Positions 25,385-33,921 of a stretch of 64,000 bases of DNA are shown here, piece after piece. Source of the stretch: Eubacteriales bacterium. GTDB lineage: Bacteria; Bacillota; Clostridia; Christensenellales; Aristaeellaceae. The DNA is taken from positions 1 to 64,000 of the forward strand of contig JAQUWD010000016.1 in assembly GCA_028693055.1 (NCBI GenBank), given 5' to 3'. The notes below the pieces were generated by a model that did no database searches, was not told where the DNA came from, and saw only the letters and a list, made by a program, of their open reading frames with translations. How positions within the stretch are numbered: the stretch's first letter is position 1; the number at the start of each line of letters is the position of its first letter. The translations under genes and the position numbers were made by a program.

Positions 25385-26383
25385 TCAAAGGCTGTTTTTG
25401 GTGAATATACGGTTGAGGGAATGGAGCGTGCCATACCCTTCTTTATTGAGGATCAGACCTAAGTTCAGCTCGTGACCATGATCGTGGGTGCAGGTGCCTA
25501 ACGAAAGGGCTGCGCAGCCGCGCCTAAGCGCTTCCCGGAGTACTGCGTCATACAAAAAGGAGGAGGGCGCATAGGCGGTAACGCCCGTATCGGTGGCGAG
25601 ATACTGAGTGTGCAGTACGTTCACCTGCTGAAAATAGAACAGACAGGCTGCCGCTACCAGCGCGCCGGTTGTATCCCGCACGCCTAAAAAGCTGATCTCG
25701 TTTTGAATTCGATTTTGCCAGAGATCCAGAAGCTCTTCGGCGGTATGCACGGGTGTGGCGTTGAATTTTTGCAGGTTGAGGCAAAGCAAAGCGTGGAATT
25801 CCCGAATCTCGGCTTCGGTATGGAGGGGCGCGGCGGTTAGGCTTTGCTTTTCCGCCCGCTTGAGGTCGTACCGCTTGTTATAGGAAAAGCTGCTTCGTAG
25901 CTCGTCATAAGGCTTTGTCAATGGCAGTACACAGGCAATTTCCATTTCCTCGCCGTAGCCTTCATGGAAAAGAGCGTATTGCATGGCTTCGTCAGGCATG
26001 CGGCAGAAAAAATCCGGAGTGGGCTTTAGCTCGGCAGCCTCATAGCCGTCGGCTGTGAGCTGGTCGTCAAATGCCGAGAGCAGCTCCACCAGCTTTGGGG
26101 CGCGGAGCTGAGTATCCGACACAACCAGCCCGCCAAAGGTGCTACCGGGATGGGAACGGAACATTCGTTTCCCGTCTACATAGCAGTCGGCTCCGGGACA
26201 GACCGCCACCAGCTCCTGATTGCGGTAGATCATGCGCGAGTCGTCCTTGAAGCGTTCCTTGGGATGATAGTTTAAAAAACGGCGGGTTTGCAAAAAGGTG
26301 CCGTTGGCTGCATGCTCCATCACAAAGCTGTCCCAGCGCTCCTGCTGATCCTCGCCGTAGGGCTTAACGGTAATCGTATCCAT
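25385..26383 (-). CDS. GNAT/FemAB-like acyltransferase
   Basis: 332 residues with a GGAAGGA site six bases before the ATG. The layout is that of FemAB-type double GNAT proteins: QTRRFLNYHP near residue 32, SSFSYNKRYDLKRAEKQ near 165 and GALVAAACLFYFQQVNVLHT near 240. In its setting between an aminotransferase and a ketoisomerase it most likely acylates the new amino group of the sugar, in the place of FdtC or QdtC, though it does not look like those hexapeptide enzymes. Confidence 0.7.
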   Translation of the reverse strand: MDTITVKPYGEDQQERWDSFVMEHAANGTFLQTRRFLNYHPKERFKDDSRMIYRNQELVAVCPGADCYVDGKRMFRSHPGSTFGGLVVSDTQLRAPKLVELLSAFDDQLTADGYEAAELKPTPDFFCRMPDEAMQYALFHEGYGEEMEIACVLPLTKPYDELRSSFSYNKRYDLKRAEKQSLTAAPLHTEAEIREFHALLCLNLQKFNATPVHTAEELLDLWQNRIQNEISFLGVRDTTGALVAAACLFYFQQVNVLHTQYLATDTGVTAYAPSSFLYDAVLREALRRGCAALSLGTCTHDHGHELNLGLILNKEGYGTLHSLNRIFTKNSL

Positions 26384-26386
26384 GGC

Positions 26387-27493
26387 TTATCCTTCCTTGG
26401 GATGGAAAGCGTTTAGCTTTTCAATCACAAAGCTCTGTTCTTCAAGGGTCATGCCATTGTACATAGGCAGGCTTAGCACTTCGTTGGCATACCGTTCAGC
26501 AATGGGAAAATCTCCCGGGTGATAGCCGAGGCTTTGGTAAGCCTCGCTTAAATGGGGGGGAATGGGATAATGGATGACCGTGCCGATCTCGAAGGAAAGC
26601 AAAAATTGGGCCAGCTCATCCCGTAGGGCGCAGTGAATGACGTATTGGTGCCAGGTGCTGTCGCTTTCCGGGCGAATCCGGGGCAGGGTAATCAACGGGT
26701 TCTGAATCCCGTTCTCATAGCGCTTTGCGATTTCACGCCGTTCGGCGTTCATTTCATCCAAATGGGTGAGCTTCACCCGTAGCAGCCCGGCTTGCAGCTC
26801 GTCTAAACGGCTATTGGTGCCCACCACTTTAAAATGATAGCGAACGTCGCTGCCGTAGTTGCGATAGGTACGAAAGCGGTCGGCTAGCTCCTCGTCGTCG
26901 GTCAGGATGCAGCCGCCGTCGCCGAAGGCTCCCAGCCCCTTGGTGGGGTAAAAGCTGAAGCAACCTACATTCCCGAAGGTGCCCAAGGCTTTGCCCTGAA
27001 AATGGGTGCCGTGAGCCTGTGCGCAATCCTCAATGACCATCAGATTGTGCTTTTTAGCGACGGTCATAATTTTTTCCATGTCGCAGCTCATGCCATACAG
27101 ATGCACCGGCATAATCGCTTTGGTTTGATCCGTGATGGCGGCCTCCAGCTTGTCCGCGTCTATATTGTCATACGCGTCCGGCTCCACAAATACGGGAGTG
27201 GCTCCGCTTTTCGTAATGCCCATGACGCACGCGATATAAGCGTTGGAGCAGACGATGACCTCGTCTCCCGTGCCAATGCCCAGCAAAAGAACGGACATCC
27301 ACAGCGCGTCAAGACCGTTAGCCAGCCCTACGCAGTGCTTTGCGCCCATTTTTGCGGCAAATTCGGTTTCGAAAGCGGAAACCTCCTTGCCCAAAACGTA
27401 CCAACCGCTGCGCAAGACCTCCAGCGCCTTTGCTTCATATTCCGTCGCGTATAAATCGTACATGCGTTTTAAATTATTGGGAATTATTTTCAT
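26387..27493 (-). CDS. DegT/DnrJ/EryC1 family PLP-dependent sugar aminotransferase
   Basis: 368 residues. The PLP-lysine motif is SFYPTKGLGAFGDGG near residue 185, with VIEDCAQAHG upstream and YRNYGSDVRYHFKVVGTNSR after it. The family moves an amino group from glutamate to keto sugars; FdtB and QdtB, which act at C3, are close relatives in length and motif. It is the first gene of the surface-sugar operon; a strong hairpin lies just ahead of its ribosome site. The rmlA and rmlB functions must be encoded elsewhere. Confidence 0.9.
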   Translation of the reverse strand: MKIIPNNLKRMYDLYATEYEAKALEVLRSGWYVLGKEVSAFETEFAAKMGAKHCVGLANGLDALWMSVLLLGIGTGDEVIVCSNAYIACVMGITKSGATPVFVEPDAYDNIDADKLEAAITDQTKAIMPVHLYGMSCDMEKIMTVAKKHNLMVIEDCAQAHGTHFQGKALGTFGNVGCFSFYPTKGLGAFGDGGCILTDDEELADRFRTYRNYGSDVRYHFKVVGTNSRLDELQAGLLRVKLTHLDEMNAERREIAKRYENGIQNPLITLPRIRPESDSTWHQYVIHCALRDELAQFLLSFEIGTVIHYPIPPHLSEAYQSLGYHPGDFPIAERYANEVLSLPMYNGMTLEEQSFVIEKLNAFHPKEG

Positions 27494-27517
27494 TCTCTAT
27501 GTTCCTTTCCCAACATC

Positions 27518-27560
27518 AAAAAGGTTATGATATCAGAATCCTGAATATCATAACCTTTTT
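27518..27560 (-). terminator. Strong hairpin between the YeiH-type gene and the aminotransferase gene
   Basis: Sixteen perfectly paired bases (27518-27533 with 27545-27560) around an 11-base loop, ending in five T on both strands. It can end transcripts of the YeiH-type gene at 27585. The last T lies only 24 bases before the aminotransferase ATG on the minus strand, leaving no room for a separate promoter. Confidence 0.8.
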
Positions 27561-27584
27561 GCTACGTTTCGTCAAGAAAGCCGG

Positions 27585-28634
27585 TTACACCAATCCCATG
27601 AAGTACTCCACCGCCAGCGCTACCACCACCACCAGCGCGGAGATAATGAAGCCGTGCAGCATGGGCTTAAGCCCAGCCTTTTTCATTTCACGGAAGCTGG
27701 TATTGAGGCCGATCGCCGCCAGCGCCGCCACCATTAGGAACTTGCTGACGTCCTTAGCGACGGCGGACAGGTTTTCCGGGATGAGGCTGAAGCTGTTCAG
27801 CAGCGCAAGCCCGATAAAGCCGACGATAAACCAAGGGAAAAGGGAGAGGAAGCGGACCTTTTTCAGCTCGTCTCCTTCCACTGCGTTGGCAATGGCTGCT
27901 TTGCGCTTCAAACGCATGTTAAGAAAGGCAAAGATCAGCACAGTGGGGATGATGCTTAAGGTGCGCGTCAGCTTCACCATGGTGGCAAAGTCGCCCGCCG
28001 CCTCGGAAAAGGCATATCCTGCTGCAACCACGCTAGAGGTGTCGTTGACTGCCGTGCCTGCCCATAGGCCGTAGGCCATGTCGCTCAAGCCCATCTGCTT
28101 ACCGATGATCGGGAAGAGAACGATCATTGCCATATCGAATAGGAAGGTGGCGCTCATGGCGTAAGCGATATCCGTGTCCTCTGCGTCGATCACCGGCGCT
28201 ATGGCGGATATAGCGGAGCCGCCGCAAATGCCCGTACCGGCGGAAATCAGATTGCTCAGCTTCCAATTTAATCCCAGCGCTTTACCGATAAAATAGCCGC
28301 CGCCGAAGCAGGTTAGCAAGGTAAAGCACATCACTGACAGGGACAGCTTACCCACGTGAAGAATCACTTGAATGTTGAGGGACGCACCTAGAAGAATTAT
28401 GGCTAGCTTTAGCAATCTTTTGGAGGTGAATTTTAGACCCTTTCCAAAGATCGGCGCGGGTTTCCATAGGGTGTTGATCAGCATGCCGAGCAGCAGCGCT
28501 ATAACCGACGCGCCAATCAGGTGCACGGGCATCAACCCCTCTAGCCAACGGGAGGCTGCCGCTAAAGCGCAGGCGATGATCATTCCGGGCAGGTATGCCG
28601 GTAATCCCTTGATTTTCTGGGAGAATGCATTCAT
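27585..28634 (-). CDS. YeiH/PSE family putative sulfate or sulfonate exporter
   Basis: 349 residues with about ten membrane segments. Family marks are GLMPVHLIGASVIALLLGML, SAGTGICGGSAISAIAPV and GLWAGTAVNDTSSVVAAGYA. The substrate is not proven for most members; UPF0324 proteins are annotated as sulfate exporters. The divergent LysR gene 108 bases away mirrors the YeiE-YeiH arrangement in enterobacteria and probably regulates it. Confidence 0.88.
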   Translation of the reverse strand: MNAFSQKIKGLPAYLPGMIIACALAAASRWLEGLMPVHLIGASVIALLLGMLINTLWKPAPIFGKGLKFTSKRLLKLAIILLGASLNIQVILHVGKLSLSVMCFTLLTCFGGGYFIGKALGLNWKLSNLISAGTGICGGSAISAIAPVIDAEDTDIAYAMSATFLFDMAMIVLFPIIGKQMGLSDMAYGLWAGTAVNDTSSVVAAGYAFSEAAGDFATMVKLTRTLSIIPTVLIFAFLNMRLKRKAAIANAVEGDELKKVRFLSLFPWFIVGFIGLALLNSFSLIPENLSAVAKDVSKFLMVAALAAIGLNTSFREMKKAGLKPMLHGFIISALVVVVALAVEYFMGLV

Positions 28635-28691
28635 GATTCACAGGCTCCTTCGTTTGTTTTCCTGTTGATTGTACATGGATATTATGATAAA

Positions 28692-28719
28692 ATCAAATTA
28701 TGGTTTATTATATTTTGAT
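28692..28719. promoter_or_regulatory. Possible LysR operator
   Basis: ATCAAA (28692-28697) and TTTGAT (28714-28719) form an inverted repeat with a 16-base gap, within an AT-rich stretch between the divergent exporter and LysR genes. Position and symmetry fit a LysR-type binding site, but there is no comparison set here. Confidence 0.35.
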
Positions 28720-28742
28720 AAGAAAAATCAATGGGAGTATTT

Positions 28743-29606
28743 ATGATTGATTACCGTGTGAAAACCTTCCTGACCTTGTGCGAAACCATGAACTATGGCA
28801 AAGCGGCGCAAAGGCTGAACATGACGCAACCCTCGGTGACCCAGCACGTCCAGTCGTTGGAGCGAGAGTATGAAGTAAAGCTGTTCCATTACTACGGACG
28901 AACGCTGGAAAAGACCGAAGCTGGGAAAACGTTGGAAGCCAAAGCGAAGGTGATGCGGCGCATCGAAGCGGATACGGAAGCGCTTTTACGTTCGCCCATC
29001 GAGCAGCCGCTATGCATCGGCGCTACAAAAACCATTGGGGAGTATGTGCTGCCCAATGCGCTCAAGCGATATTTAAGCGTCACAGAGCGTGATTTATCGC
29101 TGGTGGTGGACAATACCGACGTGCTGCTTCGGTTGCTAAAGGACAGCCGCATTGACTTTGCGCTGATTGAGGGCAATTTTAACAAGAGCAGCTTTGGCTT
29201 TCGTACCATCCGCACCGAGGAATTTTTGGGTTTGTGCGCGGCGAACCATCCCTTTGCCGGACGCACCGTGTCGTTGGAAGAGGCTTTTGGCCAAACCTTG
29301 ATCCTGCGGGAGGAAGGCTCCGGCACCAGAAGCATTCTGGAGGAAGCGCTGTTGAGCCGCGGCCGGAGCCGGGAGGATTTTCGCCGGGTGGTTACAGTCA
29401 ACCATTACGGCTTGATCAAGGAACTTGTCAGAGAGGGACAGGGCGTCACCTTTGGCTATCGCTCGCTGGCAGACGGCGGGGCGCTATCCGTCTTTTGGGT
29501 GAAGCGAATGGAACTGAGCCATGATTTTTCTTACGTTTATTTACCCGATACGGACACGGAAAGTAAAATCGCCGCTTTCGAAAAAGCGGCGGGAGGGGCG
29601 CTATAA
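28743..29606 (+). CDS. LysR family transcriptional regulator
   Basis: 287 residues from ATG 28743, with GGGAG five bases upstream. The winged helix-turn-helix is at residues 1-60 (NYGKAAQRLNMTQPSVTQHV), and the effector domain begins near 90 with a typical EGSGTRSILEEAL segment near 200. It is divergent from the YeiH-type exporter, which is its likely target. The end of the gene contains a hairpin (29570-29591). Confidence 0.92.
   Translation: MIDYRVKTFLTLCETMNYGKAAQRLNMTQPSVTQHVQSLEREYEVKLFHYYGRTLEKTEAGKTLEAKAKVMRRIEADTEALLRSPIEQPLCIGATKTIGEYVLPNALKRYLSVTERDLSLVVDNTDVLLRLLKDSRIDFALIEGNFNKSSFGFRTIRTEEFLGLCAANHPFAGRTVSLEEAFGQTLILREEGSGTRSILEEALLSRGRSREDFRRVVTVNHYGLIKELVREGQGVTFGYRSLADGGALSVFWVKRMELSHDFSYVYLPDTDTESKIAAFEKAAGGAL
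29570..29591 (-). terminator. Hairpin at the convergent LysR and DUF4091 gene ends
   Basis: CGCCGCTTT (29570-29578) pairs with AAAGCGGCG (29583-29591) around a four-base loop. On the minus strand it lies 38 bases after the DUF4091 stop and is followed by ATTTTAC, a weak T tract. It may end the DUF4091 transcript. Confidence 0.4.
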
Positions 29607-29628
29607 CAATCATGGGCTGGCTGTACCA

Positions 29629-31290
29629 TCAGCTTTCCAACGCTTCCACAGCCTTGCGGATCGCCGTAAAAAAGCGTTCGTCCTTGGGATAGTGGGTGAA
29701 GGAAAGCTCCCCGCCGGACAGAGAGAGCAGCAAATCGAGCACCTTTTCCCTGCCAAGCTTGCTTTCTAAATAGCGAAGCGCACGCAGGTCATACAGTGCT
29801 TGCTTTAAAACCATCCCACGTACAGACTCGTTGACGGAGCCGCCCTCGCCGGGATAGACCAAAAAGGGATCTCCGGAGGGAAAGGCTTCGCCTGCGTCCG
29901 TAACCTGATAGGGGTTAATCAGCTCGCGGGAGTATTGAGAATTGTAGAAGTTGAAGCCCCAATGAAGGAATCCTTCCAAATCGAAAAAGTACAATAACGC
30001 GCCGAGGATGCGGTTGCGGCTGCTAGGCATCACGATGAAACGGTTGGGAACCTTCAACGCTTGCCCGGTACAGTAGTAAGCCCACAGATGAGCAACTTTG
30101 TGGTCGATAAACGGCTGGATGTGATCGACACTGGCGACGGGGCGCTCCACTAGTCCTTGCTGATAGAGGGAAAAGCTGCTGAGCGCGTCCATAACCTGAC
30201 AGCCCTCTAGCAAATCGGCCACTGAAGCCTTTGCCTTGCCGAAGCTTTCAGCCTGCGATTCGCTGGGTTCGTCGGAAATATGAAACCAGGTATGGTCAAG
30301 CATCCCCTGCTGTATTAAAAAGCGTTTTAGCTCCGGCAACAGGGCGCGTAAAAATCGTGTGTATTCGTCGCCTGTGGCTGGGGTGTGCCAGCCGAAGCGC
30401 TTTTCGACCGTTCCGTTTTCGTTGATCACCATTACCTTCGGCGCAAATTCCGCGCCCCATTGGGAAAAAAGCGGCGGCATTTCCAGATTGTCGATGCCGC
30501 ATTGATGACATAGCAAAATCCAGCGTTCAAGCCGCGCAAAGTCAAATCGATAGCCTTTGCCCTGCTGATAGGCGTCCAAAAGCTGCACGGTGGTGCGCTC
30601 GCCGCCCTTTGCGGTATCCATGGGCGGTGTAAAAAGCGGGGTTAGCAGCATGGTAACGCCATGATCTGCCGCCGAGGCGATGAAGCTTTTCAGAATGCGC
30701 CAATGCTCCTCGCTAAACACCGGTACATGGTAATAGTCTGCCAGGCAGTCCGCGTGGAACCACTCGGTATGCAGCAAGGTTTGCTCCGGTAGAACCACTT
30801 CAAGGACACGCACGGTAACCGTCCATTCCTGAAGCAAATGATGATCGCAGTCTTTGATGTATACCGTAACGGGATAATCCCCCGGAACCGTCGCCGCCGT
30901 CAGCTTGACGTCGACCCACAGCGCCCGCCACTGTGCCACCACCGCCCGCACAGGCTGATGAAGAGGAAGCAGCAGGTCCGGGTAAAGCCCCGGCGCTGTC
31001 GCTAAATAATCCTCGTCCCATTGATCGTGGCAAGGGAAGGCACAGGGAACCAGCGCTACCTGCCTCAGCTGCAGCTGATCGCGTAACGGAGACATAACTT
31101 CCACGAAAAAGGATGTGCTGTTTTCCCCTGGGCCGCCATGGTCGCATTGATAAGCGATTTGGAACGATACGGTTTCTCCCCGAAGCCCACGGAGTATATC
31201 GTCCTCCATACTTTCGGGAGCCATTGTGGGTAAGACCTTCTCCAACGAGCTTGTTAGCCGAAAATGAAACGGAACCATAATCACGTTCAC
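29629..31290 (-). CDS. DUF4091 protein, glycoside hydrolase 123-like
   Basis: 553 residues, no signal peptide. An N-terminal beta-sandwich (about 1-175) is followed by an alpha/beta-barrel region with HISDEPSESQAESFGKAK near residue 345 and a late HWGFNFYNSQYSRELINP. These are DUF4091 marks, a family related to glycoside hydrolase 123 (beta-N-acetylgalactosaminidases). The acidic DEP is the likely catalytic region. A cytoplasmic enzyme acting on an imported oligosaccharide is inferred from the lack of a signal. The start is GTG 31290; ATG 31278 is an alternative, since the ribosome site is weak. Confidence 0.8.
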   Translation of the reverse strand: MNVIMVPFHFRLTSSLEKVLPTMAPESMEDDILRGLRGETVSFQIAYQCDHGGPGENSTSFFVEVMSPLRDQLQLRQVALVPCAFPCHDQWDEDYLATAPGLYPDLLLPLHQPVRAVVAQWRALWVDVKLTAATVPGDYPVTVYIKDCDHHLLQEWTVTVRVLEVVLPEQTLLHTEWFHADCLADYYHVPVFSEEHWRILKSFIASAADHGVTMLLTPLFTPPMDTAKGGERTTVQLLDAYQQGKGYRFDFARLERWILLCHQCGIDNLEMPPLFSQWGAEFAPKVMVINENGTVEKRFGWHTPATGDEYTRFLRALLPELKRFLIQQGMLDHTWFHISDEPSESQAESFGKAKASVADLLEGCQVMDALSSFSLYQQGLVERPVASVDHIQPFIDHKVAHLWAYYCTGQALKVPNRFIVMPSSRNRILGALLYFFDLEGFLHWGFNFYNSQYSRELINPYQVTDAGEAFPSGDPFLVYPGEGGSVNESVRGMVLKQALYDLRALRYLESKLGREKVLDLLLSLSGGELSFTHYPKDERFFTAIRKAVEALES

Positions 31291-31402
31291 CCGCCTTTGT
31301 TTTTAATAATAGCTTATCTCTTGATTGTTTTCATTAGCAAATAACTGACTTGGATGTTTAGGATAACGGTGCGACGGTAGTAATGCGAGGCTGGAAGGCT
31401 AC

Positions 31403-31450
31403 AAAAAAACGAGCGCCTATACAGGACGAAAAATCCTATATCGACGCTCG
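31403..31450 (-). terminator. Terminator of the tRNA cluster
   Basis: On the minus strand CGAGCG (31445-31450) pairs with CGCTCG (31410-31415). An inner stem (ATATAGGA with TCCTGTAT) lies inside, and a run of seven T follows directly. It begins three bases after the encoded CCA of the last tRNA. Confidence 0.85.
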
Positions 31451-31453
31451 ACA

Positions 31454-31527
31454 TGGAGCGGGTGATGGGAATCGAACCCACGTAACCAGCTTGGAAGGCT
31501 GGGGCTCTACCATTGAGTTACACCCGC
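31454..31527 (-). tRNA. tRNA-Gly (TCC)
   Basis: 74 bases with CCA encoded. The acceptor stem is GCGGGTG/CACCCGC, the anticodon loop CTTCCAA gives anticodon TCC, and the T arm contains GGTTCGATTCC. It is the last of four tRNAs. Confidence 0.95.
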
Positions 31528-31566
31528 CTATAACGGGGATATCCAAACTGAAACCAACAGTGAAAA

Positions 31567-31641
31567 TGGAGCGGTAGACGGGATTCGGACCCGCGACATC
31601 CACCTTGGCAAGGTGGCATTCTACCACTGAGCTACTACCGC
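31567..31641 (-). tRNA. tRNA-Gly (GCC)
   Basis: 75 bases including an encoded CCA. The acceptor stem is GCGGTAG/CTACCGC, and the anticodon stem CCACC/GGTGG holds the loop TTGCCAA, anticodon GCC. The T loop reads GTCCGAATC. Confidence 0.95.
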
Positions 31642-31671
31642 ACGTTTCACACCGTTGGGGGGCATACGACT

Positions 31672-31755
31672 TGGTGCGGACGAAGAGATTTGAACTCTTA
31701 CGCCTTTCGGCACTAGATCCTAAGTCTAGCGCGTCTGCCATTCCGCCACGCCCGC
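31672..31755 (-). tRNA. tRNA-Leu (TAG)
   Basis: 84 bases with a variable arm (GTGCCGAAAGGCGT region), as expected for leucine, and an encoded CCA. The anticodon stem CTAGA/TCTAG holds the loop CTTAGGA, anticodon TAG. Confidence 0.95.
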
Positions 31756-31775
31756 AGATATCGTTGCCAAGAAAA

Positions 31776-31851
31776 TGGTGACCCATCGGAGGCTCGAACT
31801 CCGGACACCTTGATTAAAAGTCAAGTGCTCTGCCAACTGAGCTAATGAGTC
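31776..31851 (-). tRNA. tRNA-Lys (TTT)
   Basis: 76 bases including the encoded CCA. The anticodon loop CTTTTAA gives TTT. The acceptor stem is GACTCAT/ATGGGTC with one G-T pair. It is the first tRNA of the cluster, 70 bases from its promoter. Confidence 0.95.
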
Positions 31852-31920
31852 ATACAAGAGGTATTACTGTAATGCTGGCCGTCAGCATCTCTTGACCTGA
31901 TTTTTCAGACCACGCCGTAT

Positions 31921-31949
31921 ATCATAGCACTGCTTTAAACTGCTGTCAA
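31921..31949 (-). promoter_or_regulatory. SigA promoter of the tRNA cluster
   Basis: On the minus strand TTGACA (31944-31949), 17 bases, then TATGAT (31921-31926): an exact -35, optimal spacing and a near-consensus -10, as expected for a strong stable-RNA promoter. Confidence 0.85.
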
Positions 31950-31998
31950 GCAAAAAATGTGGAGGAAATATACGGGAAATATACGGGTGAAGTGCAAA

Positions 31999-32049
31999 CG
32001 TAAATTCTCAAAGTAAGTTCCATAGTGGAACTTACTTTGAGAATTTACG
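31999..32049. repeat. Perfect 24-bp inverted repeat with 3-base loop
   Basis: Bases 31999-32022 are the exact reverse complement of 32026-32049 around TAG. It lies 16 bases after the stop of the last ABC permease gene (32066, minus). On the minus strand it is followed by TTTGCAC rather than a run of T, so it is not a standard intrinsic terminator; it may protect the mRNA 3' end or be a remnant of a mobile repeat. Confidence 0.75.
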
Positions 32050-32065
32050 CAGGAAAAACGGATAC

Positions 32066-32914
32066 CTAGCCTTTAAGACCGGAGGTGCTGATTCCTTCCA
32101 CAAGGTAGCGCTGAAGAAAAATAAAAATAAGCACGGAGGGGATGATCGATAAAGTAGCCATCGCAAACATGGCGCCAAAATCAGACGTTGAGCCCGGATC
32201 ACAAAACAGCTTAAGGGCCAAACTGACCGGATACATGACAGATTTGTTTACATACAGCAGCGCGGAAAGAAAATCATCCCAGCGCCACATGAAGGAGAAA
32301 ATACCAGCTGTGATCAGCGCCGGCACTGTTAAAGGCAGAATGATTTTGGCATAGATTCCGGCGTAAGAACAACCGTCAATTTTTGCGGCTTCATCTAATT
32401 CTTTTGGCAATCCATTGATGAAGTTTACCATTAAATAGATGAAAAATCCTTGAATGGCAAAAAAGTACGGTGCGATCATCGGCATGTAGGTACCAATCCA
32501 TGATAGCTTTTGATACCAAAGATATTGCGGTATCATTAGCACTTGCGCAGGAAGCATCATGGATAACAGCATCGCGACGAATAGCAGCCCGCGTCCTCGG
32601 AAGCGGCAGCGGGCAAAGCCAAACGCGACCATCGATGACGAGAGAACGGTTCCCAATGTGGCAACGGTGGCGATAAAGAGGGAATTTCCAAAAAACACCC
32701 CGAAGCTGATATCAGCAAAGCCTTTCCATCCGTTGACGTAATTTTGTAGCTCCCATGTTTCGGGTATCAATTGGGAAGCGGTTGTGAAAATGGTATTTGT
32801 GGGCTTAAAGGAGCTCATGATCATCCACACCAAAGGAAAAATCATCACAAAGCCGAAGAAGCATACCACTATATGGTAGATGGCAGCAGGCAGTGTTTTA
32901 CGCACTTTGTTCAT
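32066..32914 (-). CDS. Carbohydrate ABC transporter permease, MalG type
   Basis: 282 residues with six membrane segments. The EAA loop that contacts the ATPase is ELDEAAKIDGCSYAGIYAKI near residue 195. The C-terminus YLVEGISTSGLKG is typical of MalG-type permeases. It pairs with the permease gene two bases upstream and the binding protein at 34021. No ATPase gene lies in the operon, so a shared MsmK-type ATPase from elsewhere is likely. Confidence 0.93.
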   Translation of the reverse strand: MNKVRKTLPAAIYHIVVCFFGFVMIFPLVWMIMSSFKPTNTIFTTASQLIPETWELQNYVNGWKGFADISFGVFFGNSLFIATVATLGTVLSSSMVAFGFARCRFRGRGLLFVAMLLSMMLPAQVLMIPQYLWYQKLSWIGTYMPMIAPYFFAIQGFFIYLMVNFINGLPKELDEAAKIDGCSYAGIYAKIILPLTVPALITAGIFSFMWRWDDFLSALLYVNKSVMYPVSLALKLFCDPGSTSDFGAMFAMATLSIIPSVLIFIFLQRYLVEGISTSGLKG

Positions 32915-32916
32915 TT

Positions 32917-33816
32917 CTACAGCCCCCCGTCATAAACCCAGAATTTCTTGGTGCCAAATAATAACCATGTAATCATTGCAATCAGCGCTAGCATGACCCA
33001 AGCCATGGCTGCGCCATAGCCGGTGTGATAGTATTCGAAGGATTGCTGGTACATATAAACGGTATAAAACAGCGTAGAGTTCATGGGCTTCCCTTGCGTA
33101 ATGATGTAGCATTGAGTAAAGGCAAGAAAACCATTGATCGTTTGCATAACCAAGTTAAAAAAGAGGGTAGGCGTGAGCAACGGAAAGGTAATCTTGCAAA
33201 ATTGTGAAGCTCGACTGGCGCCGTCTACTTTTGCCGCCTCATAAAGACTGGTTGGGATCTGCTTGAGCGACGCCAAAAAAATCAGCATGGACGAACCAAA
33301 CTGCCAGACAGACAGGATGATCAAGACCCAAATCGCTGTGCTTGTATTGCCAAGCCAAGAATAGGTAAAGGGTTCTCCCAGTCCGCTGATGAGGAGATTG
33401 AGCACGCCGTCACTAGCGAAAAGCCTTTTCCACAAAATTGAGACCGCCACCGAGCCGCCGATAATAGACGGCAGGTAGTACGTCGCGCGGTAAAAACCGG
33501 TCATTCTTGTTTTTTTAAGCAAAATCATTGCAACCGCTAGTGCAAAGAATAGGCGAAGCGGCACGGAGATGAGTGCGAAGCGGAACGTAATGCCAAGGCT
33601 TGTTAAAAAAATTTCATCGCCTGTAAACAGCTTTTTATAATTATCAAGTCCTACAAATACTGGCTCTGAAATAATATTGTAATCGCAAAACGAGTAATAA
33701 AGCGACATTCCCATAGGTACTAGAATAAATGCAATCAAGCCGATGATAAACGGCAGGGAGAAAATAACGCCCGCCGTGCTTTCTTTACTCATCAGCTGGT
33801 TCAACCTTTTTTTCAT
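32917..33816 (-). CDS. Carbohydrate ABC transporter permease, MalF type
   Basis: 299 residues from ATG 33816; a longer frame to 33870 would start in a leader without a ribosome site. It has six membrane segments, beginning STAGVIFSLPFIIGLIAFIL, and the EAA loop LYEAAKVDGASRASQFCKI near residue 215. It is the partner of the MalG-type permease. A 14-bp stem-loop separates it from the binding protein gene. Confidence 0.93.
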   Translation of the reverse strand: MKKRLNQLMSKESTAGVIFSLPFIIGLIAFILVPMGMSLYYSFCDYNIISEPVFVGLDNYKKLFTGDEIFLTSLGITFRFALISVPLRLFFALAVAMILLKKTRMTGFYRATYYLPSIIGGSVAVSILWKRLFASDGVLNLLISGLGEPFTYSWLGNTSTAIWVLIILSVWQFGSSMLIFLASLKQIPTSLYEAAKVDGASRASQFCKITFPLLTPTLFFNLVMQTINGFLAFTQCYIITQGKPMNSTLFYTVYMYQQSFEYYHTGYGAAMAWVMLALIAMITWLLFGTKKFWVYDGGL

Positions 33817-33921
33817 CGTCCGTTCCCTTTCCGCCACCGGGCTGAAAACTAATACGAGAGCCGTTACCACGCTCTCTTTACGGCTCCGTCGGAGCGCAAC
33901 GTTTCAAATGCGTCCCTCTTA

